Shown here: piece by piece, positions 33,449 through 42,466 of the stretch
How positions within the stretch are numbered: position 1 is the first letter of the stretch
Layout of the letters: every line of letters begins with the position of its first letter
Assembly: GCA_002342585.1 (NCBI GenBank)
Contig: DDQG01000018.1
Coordinates: 79,848-143,847 of the forward strand
DNA: 64,000 nucleotides
Direction: 5' to 3'
Source: Prevotellaceae bacterium UBA2448
Lineage (GTDB): Bacteria > Bacteroidota > Bacteroidia > Bacteroidales > Bacteroidaceae
Notes under the pieces: model-generated
Databases searched by the model: none
Told to the model about the DNA's origin: nothing
The model's input: only the letters and a program-made list of their open reading frames with translations
Program-made: the position numbers and the translations under genes

Positions 33449-36417
33449 AGAATCTTCTTAGATGTGCCATCGCTCATCATGTAGATATTGACACCACGCT
33501 GAGGAGCAGGAATCCGAACTCCACTAAGGTTGTAGATACCTACTATTGTAGGTTCGACAACATCTGAAATAGCATCCTCTACTGGAGTTACGATAGAACC
33601 ATCAATATACTTCTCTGCAAGTTCTAACAAATAATCAGCATAGGCTCTCACCTCATTACTGCTGTTTAACCCGTTGTCGTCACGATGAGTAAATTTGCTT
33701 TCAGCCTCAAATATAGCATATATAAATGCAACGTATGCATCAGGCGAAGCCTCTGACTCATGCGATGAGAGAATGTCATAAGCCTTAGCGATGTTATTGG
33801 CTAGAGAAATGTATGCAGGATCAAGAGCCGCAGTGGTATTGACACGGAACTGTTTGGTGACAACTGGGTCGTAGAAGTAACCAGTAAGTCCACCAACCTC
33901 TGTTTCTACAGTAAGCGGAACAAAATACTGTGTAGAAGCATCGTTGATGAGTTGAGCTTTCTTTGGAGCAGTAGTGCGTACAAACGTACCCTTGACAGCA
34001 GAGTCGACATTGTCCGTTGGAGCAGCAAGAACATCAACATAAGGAGTCTCGTCGTCAGTAAAGAACCATAGCATATTATTGATTTCTGACGAAGTCATTA
34101 CGAGATAAGTCTGTCCAGCCTCAAGATTTACGACGTCAGTAGTAGTGAGAATTGAAGTACCAGAAGTCTTATGGCTGTCGATGCGACGTGCAATGGCACC
34201 ATCGAGCAATTCTCCGTTGAACGGAGCAGTAAACAGTGACCACTTCCCTATTGCATCTGTGAACGCAGCTACAGCAAACTTAGCCTTGAAGTCAGCCTTG
34301 GGCTTGAAGTCGTAACCAAAAACAAGACGCAGATTTTGACAGATACCATCGGCATTGATGATATTATCTTCTTTGTAGTTATCAGAACCTGCTACATATA
34401 CAAGTGTATTAGGATTATTGAATGAATTACGATCGTAATTAGGAGTAAAGGCTTCTACCTGAGTCATGTCGAAACATGTTGCAGAAGAATAGTTAGACAG
34501 CTTCAACAAGAGTTCGAAAGCATTCTTGTCCCAGTGGCCTGAGAACGAAAGTACGCCGTCTTCGAACGAACTTACAGCAAAGTCACTTTCTCCAGTTATA
34601 GTAAAATATGTACGCGCAGGATTTGCTTTCGACACATCGATTATATCCACAGTAGCATTATTACTCCATTCTGTAGCCACTTCTGCATAATAACGCTTTC
34701 CATTCACGAGAGGACACGACATTGTGTTGGCAACAGTGAAATAGAGGTCAGAAGAGGCATTTGCAGGTATAAGAATGTTTGACAGGGAGTTGTGACCATT
34801 TTCAACCCACTCTTCTTTGTCTTCGTCATAGACATAAATATTTATCCTACCTGTACCCTCGTAAGCCATATCATCTTCATTATTCATACGAACAGTGAGA
34901 GAGGCCTTTTTGCTGTAGAACTTATTGTACTCTATTCCTTCTATCGTCTCTGTTTCACCAGAAGCAGCAGATATGATAGATGACAAAGAAAGATTAGCTG
35001 TAACAGTCTCTGGAGTGACAGCTATCTGGTCGAGAACAGTCAAATCAGCATCGGTAGCCGTAATGTACCAAGTCTTAGTGCTGGTTGGTTTGCAAGTAAG
35101 GCTTATAGTACCTGTAGAACCCGAAGGAATAATGGTTTCAAGGTCGGATGACTTTGCATTTCTCAGCAAAGAAGGTTTTGCACTGCTAGTTGACGCAAAG
35201 AGATATACACCCTGAAGAGGAAGTGTCGAGTTGTTTTCTATCGTAATGTCAAACGTATTGGTACGTTGTGCATATACCGTCTCAGGTTGGCTTATTTCCG
35301 CAGTACGATTCCAAGTCTTTGGATATGCTTCGAACAAAGCAGACTGGTAAGCATTAAAGCCATTCATACCTTTTTCTGTATCTACAGTATAATAGCCATC
35401 AGCCTGACCGCCCCATCCGAAATTAAAGTAGAAGAGGTCGCCTGTCTTCTGATAGCCATGAACCACAACGGCATGTCCGCCCTGGCTCTCACTCTGACCT
35501 GTGTACATGACAGGACGCCCTGCAATCAACTCATCGTAGAGCATCTGAACCCAAGTCTCCTGAGAATAAGAGTTGCGATATTTTACCGTTCCGCCCTTCA
35601 TACCGAAGAAGCCACTGAAAGTAGCAGGGATTTTTTCTATATTTCCAGAGGTACTTGAACCATATGTAAGCCAAGTGGCAGCACCTGTAGCAAATACAAA
35701 TTCAGCAACGGCATTCTTTACTGTAGCAGATTCAGAACCACTGTAGCTGTCTTTCATCAAGTCCCAACGGAGAGGCGTTCCTTTTTCTATCGACTCTGTA
35801 ACAGGAGCTTCTCCATAAGAATAAGTAGGGGTAGTACTCTGAAGAGTAGATGGAAGATCTTTTCGCCAATAATACAAAATCTGGCTAGCGGCAGTTGCTA
35901 CACATCCTGTTACTGCACGACTGGAAGTACCTGTCCGGATTGGACAACGATCGTTATATGGACTACTCTGGTGCCAATGACTTTTCATTATGGGCTTGAT
36001 ACTGGAACGGTCGGCACTAGTAGTGAGCAAAGGACGTGGAGTATTAGTACCGTTTGCTTGTGCCTGAGCTACAGATTCTGCCCACGAGTCAAGCATAGCC
36101 TGAAGAGCCGGAGGAATATTATCTGCATCGAAATCACCACTCTCTGTATATCCAAGGATGGTTGGGAGGCAGTCGTCGCCAGCAACAATCACGTAACCCT
36201 GTCCTTCTCCCCTACTATAAATATAATAAGGTGCAGAACCAGACGCGGGGCCAAAAGCTTTTACACGATTCTCTTTGGAGTTACTTACTAAAGTAAAATA
36301 CTCCGTCGATGGAAGGAAGTCTGCAGCAATCTGCTCAGCCTTCTCTGGATCGATAGGATTTGCAATGGCATTTAAACTCAATAACACCAAAGCAATTAAC
36401 GATGTAGACTTTTTCAT
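33439..36417 (-). CDS. Secreted streptopain-type (C10) cysteine protease with sorting tail
   Basis: This 992-residue exported protease is related to SpeB and to interpain-type enzymes of Prevotella. It has signal peptide MKKSTSLIALVLLSLNAIA, a propeptide (about 20-140), and a C10 catalytic domain (about 140-370) with nucleophile Cys172 in VTGCVATAASQILYYW, His315 in GGHAVVVHGY and the FNFGWGG block. Large beta-sandwich modules follow to about 930, then a C-terminal tail (YNLSGVRIPAPQRGVNIY) like the type IX sorting tails elsewhere in the window. The frame opens at 36462 but the signal peptide fixes the start at 36417. It probably processes external proteins. Confidence 0.9.
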   Translation of the reverse strand: MKKSTSLIALVLLSLNAIANPIDPEKAEQIAADFLPSTEYFTLVSNSKENRVKAFGPASGSAPYYIYSRGEGQGYVIVAGDDCLPTILGYTESGDFDADNIPPALQAMLDSWAESVAQAQANGTNTPRPLLTTSADRSSIKPIMKSHWHQSSPYNDRCPIRTGTSSRAVTGCVATAASQILYYWRKDLPSTLQSTTPTYSYGEAPVTESIEKGTPLRWDLMKDSYSGSESATVKNAVAEFVFATGAATWLTYGSSTSGNIEKIPATFSGFFGMKGGTVKYRNSYSQETWVQMLYDELIAGRPVMYTGQSESQGGHAVVVHGYQKTGDLFYFNFGWGGQADGYYTVDTEKGMNGFNAYQSALFEAYPKTWNRTAEISQPETVYAQRTNTFDITIENNSTLPLQGVYLFASTSSAKPSLLRNAKSSDLETIIPSGSTGTISLTCKPTSTKTWYITATDADLTVLDQIAVTPETVTANLSLSSIISAASGETETIEGIEYNKFYSKKASLTVRMNNEDDMAYEGTGRINIYVYDEDKEEWVENGHNSLSNILIPANASSDLYFTVANTMSCPLVNGKRYYAEVATEWSNNATVDIIDVSKANPARTYFTITGESDFAVSSFEDGVLSFSGHWDKNAFELLLKLSNYSSATCFDMTQVEAFTPNYDRNSFNNPNTLVYVAGSDNYKEDNIINADGICQNLRLVFGYDFKPKADFKAKFAVAAFTDAIGKWSLFTAPFNGELLDGAIARRIDSHKTSGTSILTTTDVVNLEAGQTYLVMTSSEINNMLWFFTDDETPYVDVLAAPTDNVDSAVKGTFVRTTAPKKAQLINDASTQYFVPLTVETEVGGLTGYFYDPVVTKQFRVNTTAALDPAYISLANNIAKAYDILSSHESEASPDAYVAFIYAIFEAESKFTHRDDNGLNSSNEVRAYADYLLELAEKYIDGSIVTPVEDAISDVVEPTIVGIYNLSGVRIPAPQRGVNIYMMSDGTSKKILIP

Positions 36418-36448
36418 AGTACAGTAATAAAAACAATTATATTTATAC

Positions 36449-38251
36449 TTAATTATCATCAAGTTTCAATACAGCAAGAAAAGCCTTCTGAGGCACAGAC
36501 ACATTACCAATCTGTTTCATACGTTTCTTACCTCGTTTCTGTTTCTCAAGCAGTTTTCGTTTACGGCTCACATCACCACCATAGCATTTTGCGAGCACAT
36601 CCTTACGAACCTGTTTAACAGTTTCGCGTGCTACAATTTTTCCACCTATGGCAGCTTGAATGGCTATATCAAACTGCTGACGGGGCAAAAGTTCCTTGAG
36701 GCGTTCACACATACGACGTCCAAGTGTCACAGCATTATCCACATGAGTCAAAGTAGAAAGTGCATCGACAGATTCGCCATTGAGAAGGATATCAAGTTTC
36801 ACGAGTTTTGACTGACGGAATCCAGCTGGGTGGTAGTCGAAGCTGGCATATCCGCGACTGACACTCTTCAGCTTGTCGTAAAAATCAATCACTATTTCAC
36901 CCAGTGGCATAAGGAATTCAATCTCGACACGATTGCCAGCGATGAAATCCTGTTTTACGAGTTCAGCACGTTTGCCCAAGCACAAGGTCATTATCGGACC
37001 TATAAAATTAGCTGTGGTAATTACAGTTGCACGAATATAGGGTTCCTCGACATGTTCAATTAGCGTAGGGTCGGGCATACCTGATGGGTTGTGAACTTCC
37101 TCTGCATTCCCATGTTTATCGTAAACCATATACGATACGTTAGGAACCGTAGTTATTACATCCATATTGAACTCACGATCGAGACGTTCTTGTACAATCT
37201 CCATATGGAGTAGCCCGAGGAATCCACAACGGAAACCAAATCCGAGAGCGGCAGATGATTCGTGTTGGAACGTAAGAGAAGCATCGTTTAGTTGAAGTTT
37301 CTCAAGACTGGTACGCAGGTTTTCATAATCCTCTGTTTCTATAGGATAGATACCTGCAAATACCATTGGTTTTACTTCCTGGAACCCCTTAATTGCTTCA
37401 GTAGAAGGATTGGATAGCGATGTAATGGTATCGCCAACCTTTACCTCGACAGCATTCTTAATACCAGTAACGATATATCCCACGTCACCAGTACGAAGTT
37501 CCTTCTTCGGCACCATATCCATCTTAAGCGTACCTATTTCTTCTGCAAGATACTCTTTTTTAGTATTTATAAATCGTACCTTATCACCAGTACGCATCAC
37601 ACCATTGACAATCTTAAAATAGGCAATGATGCCACGATAAGAATTGAATACAGAATCGAAGATAAGAGCCTGAAGCGGTGCCTCCTCGTCGCCTACAGGA
37701 TGCGGCACACGTTCTACAACAGCATTCAATATATCATCAACACCCTCGCCTGTCTTTCCTGAGGCATAAATAATTTCCTCTGGTTTACAACCTATAAGGT
37801 CAATAATTTCGTCAGCAACCTCCTCTGGCATAGCATTAGGCATATCAATCTTATTTATGACAGGGATAATCTCCAAGTCATGATCTATTGCCATATAGAG
37901 ATTACTGATGGTCTGCGCCTGCACGCCTTGAGTAGCATCAACAACGAGCAGTGCTCCTTCACAAGCAGCAATAGAGCGGCTCACTTCATAGGAGAAGTCT
38001 ACGTGTCCTGGAGTGTCTATTAGGTTCAAGATATACTTGCCTCTATCCATTACATCACCATTGTAATCATATTCCATCTGAATGGCATGACTCTTTATGG
38101 TGATTCCACGCTCCTGCTCAAGATCCATATCATCGAGCATCTGACCTTGAGTAATCTTAATGGTATTCGTTTTCTCAAGCAGACGGTCAGCCAGAGTAGA
38201 TTTACCATGGTCGATATGAGCTATAATACAAAAGTTACGTATATTTTTCAT
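36449..38251 (-). CDS. lepA: Elongation factor 4 (LepA)
   Basis: This ribosome-bound GTPase influences initiation and back-translocation. The 600-residue product has normal length, with G1 AHIDHGKS near residue 10, G3 DTPGHVDF, G4 NKIDMPNA and the LepA-specific C-terminal domain ending KRMKQIGNVSVPQKAFLAV. It lies eight bases after the pseudouridine synthase gene in a minus-strand unit. Confidence 0.97.
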   Translation of the reverse strand: MKNIRNFCIIAHIDHGKSTLADRLLEKTNTIKITQGQMLDDMDLEQERGITIKSHAIQMEYDYNGDVMDRGKYILNLIDTPGHVDFSYEVSRSIAACEGALLVVDATQGVQAQTISNLYMAIDHDLEIIPVINKIDMPNAMPEEVADEIIDLIGCKPEEIIYASGKTGEGVDDILNAVVERVPHPVGDEEAPLQALIFDSVFNSYRGIIAYFKIVNGVMRTGDKVRFINTKKEYLAEEIGTLKMDMVPKKELRTGDVGYIVTGIKNAVEVKVGDTITSLSNPSTEAIKGFQEVKPMVFAGIYPIETEDYENLRTSLEKLQLNDASLTFQHESSAALGFGFRCGFLGLLHMEIVQERLDREFNMDVITTVPNVSYMVYDKHGNAEEVHNPSGMPDPTLIEHVEEPYIRATVITTANFIGPIMTLCLGKRAELVKQDFIAGNRVEIEFLMPLGEIVIDFYDKLKSVSRGYASFDYHPAGFRQSKLVKLDILLNGESVDALSTLTHVDNAVTLGRRMCERLKELLPRQQFDIAIQAAIGGKIVARETVKQVRKDVLAKCYGGDVSRKRKLLEKQKRGKKRMKQIGNVSVPQKAFLAVLKLDDN

Positions 38252-38259
38252 TCGTTATG

Positions 38260-39159
38260 TTATTTCGATATATTCTTAAAAGATGGAGGTATGGGTGTTT
38301 CAAACTTAAGGAATTCACCCGTGATAGGATGTTGAAATGCCAATTTATAAGCATGAAGACATATACGTCCTATTGGATCGGTTTCGGCACCATACTTATA
38401 ATCACCAGCAATGCTGTGATGCAGGTCTTGCATATGCACACGAATTTGATTTTTCCTACCTGTATCCAGTTTCATCTCCACAAGGCTATATTCCTTTCCG
38501 CGTTTTATAGTCCTATAATGTGTCGTAGCTTCTTTTCCACCATCATCAACTGGTGAAGAATGGGTAATAAACATTTTATTATCTGAAAGCCAACTCGTAA
38601 CAGAACCCGCATCTTTTTCCATTATCCCTTCACATACTGCAATGTAACGACGGTCTGCAACAAGATCTTTCCAATTATCTGTAAACATCTTTTGCACATC
38701 TCGACGTTTGGCAAAGAGAAGAAGTCCGGAAGTTTCACGGTCAAGTCTATGAACAGTATGAACTGAGAACGTGCGGTTCTGGCGCTTTACATATTCGTCC
38801 AGTATAGATTTTACAGTCTGAGTACGCTTACCCGGCTGAGTATTAGTGAGTATACCATTAGCCTTGTCGACTACAAACAGAAAAGCATCTTCATATACAA
38901 TCCGCACCCACTGACTCTGAAGGTCGCGTTTATGTCCGTGATCACTTATCTGCACAAGCATACCTGGTTTCAGCAAGGTGTTGAACTGTGTAGTTATCTG
39001 TGAATTCACATACACCATCTTTCTGGACAGCAGTTCCTTGGCACGAGTTCTAGACACGCCCTCAATATGAGACATAAGGAATGCCAGCAACTCGCATTCC
39101 TCACTCACAGGATAATCCTTATATCTGTTTCTTGCTTTATTATCAAAATATTGGCTCAT
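38260..39159 (-). CDS. RluA-family pseudouridine synthase
   Basis: This enzyme converts specific uridines in rRNA or tRNA to pseudouridine. The 299-residue product has an S4-like RNA-binding domain (about 20-80, VSRTRAKELLSRKMVYVN) and a catalytic domain with VHRLDRETSGLLLFAK (catalytic Asp in HRLDRETSG), then GRKNQIRVHM. The exact target site cannot be assigned. It follows rlmD after eight bases, so it is part of an RNA-modification cluster with rlmD and lepA. Confidence 0.9.
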   Translation of the reverse strand: MSQYFDNKARNRYKDYPVSEECELLAFLMSHIEGVSRTRAKELLSRKMVYVNSQITTQFNTLLKPGMLVQISDHGHKRDLQSQWVRIVYEDAFLFVVDKANGILTNTQPGKRTQTVKSILDEYVKRQNRTFSVHTVHRLDRETSGLLLFAKRRDVQKMFTDNWKDLVADRRYIAVCEGIMEKDAGSVTSWLSDNKMFITHSSPVDDGGKEATTHYRTIKRGKEYSLVEMKLDTGRKNQIRVHMQDLHHSIAGDYKYGAETDPIGRICLHAYKLAFQHPITGEFLKFETPIPPSFKNISK

Positions 39160-39167
39160 ATCTGTAT

Positions 39168-40586
39168 CTATCTTTTTTTCAGCAATACTACATTCTCCAC
39201 ATGTTGAGTGTGAGGAAACATATCAACAGGTTGTACTGCAGCCACTTTGTATTCTGCATCCAAAGCCTGCAAGTCGCGTGCCTGCGTGGCAGGATTACAA
39301 CTGACATATACAATTCTTTCTGGAGCTGCCATAAGCATTACATCTATCACACTCTGGTGCATTCCTGCACGAGGTGGGTCAGTAATGATTACATCGGGGC
39401 GTCCGTGTTCACTAATGAAATCGCTATTCAAAACATCCTTCATATCACCGGCATAAAACAAAGTGTTGCTAATGCCATTAATTTCAGAATTTACTTTGGC
39501 ATCTTCGATTGCCTCTGGAACATATTCAATTCCTATAACCTGCCGAGCCTGTTTCGCTACAAAATTTGCAATAGTTCCAGTACCAGTATAAAGATCGTAA
39601 ACCAATTCCTTACCAGTAAGAGCAGCAAAACTACGAGCTATACTATACAATTCGTATGCCTGTTCTGTATTTGTCTGATAGAAAGACTTAGGACCTACCT
39701 TAAATTTCAAATCCTCCATCGTCTCATATATATAGTCCGTTCCCTTATAACAATGCACTTTTTGATCGGCAAAGGTATCATTAGCTTTATGATTATCAAC
39801 GTAAAGCAAAGAAGTAACCTCAGGGAAAGTTATTGAAAGGTGTTCCAGAAACTGCATTGCCTGTTCACGTTCCTGTTCCGTTTCTATTCTGAACTGTATA
39901 AGAAGCATGAATTCGCCAGTATTACTATTGCGCATCATCATACTGCGAAGTAAACCACGATTTTCGCGCAAATCATAAAATACCAAGCCCTTCTCAAGAG
40001 CATATCTTCTGATTTCGTTTCGAATACGATTCTGAAGATTATCCATCAGTCCACAATCCTCAATATCCAGAATTTTATCATAAGCACCAGTGATATGAAA
40101 TCCAACTGCATCCTTTACATCATAGTTGACATCCTGACGCACTTCCTCTTCGGTAAGCCAACGCTTATTTGAGAATCCGAATTCTAATTTATTCCTATAT
40201 TCTTTTGTTTTCCTACTTCCCAGAATTGGCATAAACTCAGGGAGTTCAATCTTGCCAATGCGAGTCAGATTATCATATACCTGCTGCTGCTTAGCACGCA
40301 GTTGTTCTTCATATTTCAAGCATTGCCATTTACAACCACCACACACACCAAAGTGATGACAAAACGGAGTAGCACGCAAGTCGGAATACTTATGAATCTT
40401 AACACAAACAGCCTCCATATAGTTCGACTTCTTCTTCTTCACCTGTAAATCAACAACGTCGCCAGGTACCACATAGGGTACAAATACTACTCCATCGTCA
40501 AGACGAGCAATAGATTTTCCTTCTGCAGCAACTGCAGTAATCTCCACCTTCTCAATTAGTGGTAACTGTTTCTTATTTTTTGTCAA
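39168..40586 (-). CDS. rlmD: 23S rRNA (uracil-5)-methyltransferase RlmD
   Basis: This RumA/RlmD-family enzyme makes m5U in 23S rRNA. The 472-residue product has an N-terminal TRAM domain, iron-sulfur cysteines in CHHFGVCGGCKWQC plus ILDIEDC, SAM-binding VYDLYTGTGTIANF and catalytic YVSCNPATQARDL. Homologues of this class in Bacteroidetes could target U1939 or U747; RlmD is the best guess. It follows the membrane protein gene after 21 bases. Confidence 0.88.
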   Translation of the reverse strand: MTKNKKQLPLIEKVEITAVAAEGKSIARLDDGVVFVPYVVPGDVVDLQVKKKKSNYMEAVCVKIHKYSDLRATPFCHHFGVCGGCKWQCLKYEEQLRAKQQQVYDNLTRIGKIELPEFMPILGSRKTKEYRNKLEFGFSNKRWLTEEEVRQDVNYDVKDAVGFHITGAYDKILDIEDCGLMDNLQNRIRNEIRRYALEKGLVFYDLRENRGLLRSMMMRNSNTGEFMLLIQFRIETEQEREQAMQFLEHLSITFPEVTSLLYVDNHKANDTFADQKVHCYKGTDYIYETMEDLKFKVGPKSFYQTNTEQAYELYSIARSFAALTGKELVYDLYTGTGTIANFVAKQARQVIGIEYVPEAIEDAKVNSEINGISNTLFYAGDMKDVLNSDFISEHGRPDVIITDPPRAGMHQSVIDVMLMAAPERIVYVSCNPATQARDLQALDAEYKVAAVQPVDMFPHTQHVENVVLLKKR

Positions 40587-40607
40587 AGCTATTACTTTTA
40601 TGATTTA

Positions 40608-41258
40608 TTACTTAATATTTATTTCCTCTAACTCAGCATCCTCCTTATCACATTCTTTTTTACGAAGCATATAAGGTAATATGGATGGTGACAAAATTGC
40701 AGATAAGATATAGGAAACAACAAAAGTCACAATAAAGAATGTAACACCGAGTCCATCTGGAAGGTTCACAACATCACCCATATTAACAGACCGGTCTACT
40801 GTCCATTGTATTACTATTATAGCTATTACGGGAAGACAAACAACAATCAAAAGCGCTGAGTATACACATAAGCAACAAATTGACAACGAGAATATTTGAT
40901 AAAAATGCTTAAAGCAATACTTTAATCTTTTAGCAAACACTATAGGATTGAACCCATTAGTTATTTTCTTTAAAGACAAACGGTACAGACTTTTCGTTTT
41001 CTGTGCATCTACAGCAAGTCCTTTTTCCTTTACTCTCCACATACTGATTACAATTCCTTGCACAAACATAAAAGCAACAATTGCCAACACAAAACTGAAC
41101 AGGGCACCAAAAAAGAAAGACGCCCAAAGTGCATGAACGGCTACGGTTAAAAAAAGTGCAAATAACAATGCAGGAAGCAATGACACGCGAAGAAAAAAGA
41201 GGAAATTTGCGGTCACAAAACTTATACTTCTAGACAGACAAGTGATATTTTTTCTCAT
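40608..41258 (-). CDS. Membrane protein of unknown function
   Basis: This 216-residue protein has about five predicted membrane segments (around 18-40, 45-75, 125-155 and 175-205), basic loops and an acidic C-terminus. I do not recognise the family. It is the first gene of the minus-strand unit leading to rlmD, with its own promoter box upstream and a gap of only 21 bases to rlmD. Confidence 0.75.
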   Translation of the reverse strand: MRKNITCLSRSISFVTANFLFFLRVSLLPALLFALFLTVAVHALWASFFFGALFSFVLAIVAFMFVQGIVISMWRVKEKGLAVDAQKTKSLYRLSLKKITNGFNPIVFAKRLKYCFKHFYQIFSLSICCLCVYSALLIVVCLPVIAIIVIQWTVDRSVNMGDVVNLPDGLGVTFFIVTFVVSYILSAILSPSILPYMLRKKECDKEDAELEEINIK

Positions 41259-41287
41259 TTTTTTATCATTTTACTCCAAAACATCTG

Positions 41288-41295
41288 CAAATTTA
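41288..41295 (-). promoter_or_regulatory. -7 box of the membrane protein-rlmD unit
   Basis: The minus strand reads TAAATTTG, an exact TAnnTTTG. It faces away from the oxidoreductase promoter 13 bases further on. Confidence 0.65.
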
Positions 41296-41307
41296 TAGCT
41301 TTTTCAT

Positions 41308-41315
41308 TAGATTTG
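41308..41315 (+). promoter_or_regulatory. -7 box of the oxidoreductase gene
   Basis: TAGATTTG is an exact TAnnTTTG match and lies 18 bases before the chosen ATG. Confidence 0.65.
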
Positions 41316-41333
41316 CAACCAAGAAAACTAAAA

Positions 41334-42326
41334 ATGACAACAAAGCAAATAAAATGGGGCTTCATCGGTTGCGGAGAAGTAACCGAGAAGAAGAGTGGAC
41401 CAGCCTTCAGCAAGATTGCAGGTTCATCGATAGTAGCAGTTATGAGTCGCAACTTAGAGAAAGCAAAATCATATGCTTTACGCAACAATATACCACGTTA
41501 CTACAATGATGCGCAAGCACTTATTGATGACAAGGAAGTAAACGCAATATACATAGCGACCCCACCATCGTCACATGCCACTTATGCTATAATGGCAATG
41601 AGGGCGGGCAAACCTTGCTATGTAGAAAAACCTCTTGCCAAGAGCTACGAAGAATGTATTCGAGTAAACAGGATATCAAAACTCACAGGAGTACCATGCT
41701 ATGTGGCCTATTACCGTCGTTACCTACCCTATTTCAACAAAGTAAAAGAGTTGGTAGAATCAAACGAAATCGGAAAGTTGCTTAGCGTACAAGTGCAGTT
41801 CCATGTACCTCCTCGTGAACTCGATGCAAAAAGTGGCACAGATATGCCTTGGCGTCTACAACCCGAAGTTGCAGGAGGAGGAGGTTATTTCTACGACCTC
41901 GCAAGTCATCAGCTTGATTTACTTCAATATATGTTTGGAGTTATTTTAGAAGCCGAAGGCTATAGTCAAAACATGGGAGGACTATACAAGGTAGAAGACA
42001 CCTTTAATGCATGTTTTCGTTTTGACAGTGGACTTACTGGTTCTGCGTCCTGGTGTTTCGTTGCATACGAATCCGCAAGAAAAGACAGAATTTTGCTCGT
42101 AGGCGACAAAGGCACCATAACATTCTCGGTATTCGATTATAAACCAATAAAATTATACACTCAACGCGGAATAGAAGAATTTGACATTCCCAATCCACAA
42201 CATGTCCAGCTACCACTTATTGAACAAATAGTTCACACTCTGCAAGGCGTAGGTACTTGTGATTGTGACAGCTTTAGCGCAACTCCGACAAACTGGGTAA
42301 TGGATAAGATTTTAGGAAAATTCTAA
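41334..42326 (+). CDS. Gfo/Idh/MocA-family NAD(P)-dependent oxidoreductase
   Basis: The 330-residue product has an N-terminal Rossmann fold (KWGFIGCGEVTEKKSGPA), the Lys-containing CYVEKPLAKSYEE motif near residue 100 and the catalytic-face GYFYDLASHQLDLLQ segment. Members oxidise sugars, inositols or related polyols; the substrate cannot be predicted. The frame opens at a TTG at 41313, but that lies inside the promoter box, so ATG 41334 is used. It is cytoplasmic and followed by a strong promoter for the next gene. Confidence 0.88.
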   Translation: MTTKQIKWGFIGCGEVTEKKSGPAFSKIAGSSIVAVMSRNLEKAKSYALRNNIPRYYNDAQALIDDKEVNAIYIATPPSSHATYAIMAMRAGKPCYVEKPLAKSYEECIRVNRISKLTGVPCYVAYYRRYLPYFNKVKELVESNEIGKLLSVQVQFHVPPRELDAKSGTDMPWRLQPEVAGGGGYFYDLASHQLDLLQYMFGVILEAEGYSQNMGGLYKVEDTFNACFRFDSGLTGSASWCFVAYESARKDRILLVGDKGTITFSVFDYKPIKLYTQRGIEEFDIPNPQHVQLPLIEQIVHTLQGVGTCDCDSFSATPTNWVMDKILGKF

Positions 42327-42397
42327 TAAACAGGTCAAAATCACACGATGCAACATTGACATTATTTATACAACAAATAAACTTTTACACGTTTTTG

Positions 42398-42430
42398 TTT
42401 TGTACTTGCACCTTTTTTGCCATATCTTTG
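42398..42430 (+). promoter_or_regulatory. Promoter of the secreted metalloprotease gene
   Basis: TTTTG at 42398-42402 and TATCTTTG at 42423-42430 are separated by 20 bases, a good Bacteroidetes promoter match 36 bases before the ATG. Confidence 0.7.
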
Positions 42431-42466
42431 TAAATTGTAAAGAAGAAACAACAAAAACATTGCGCC

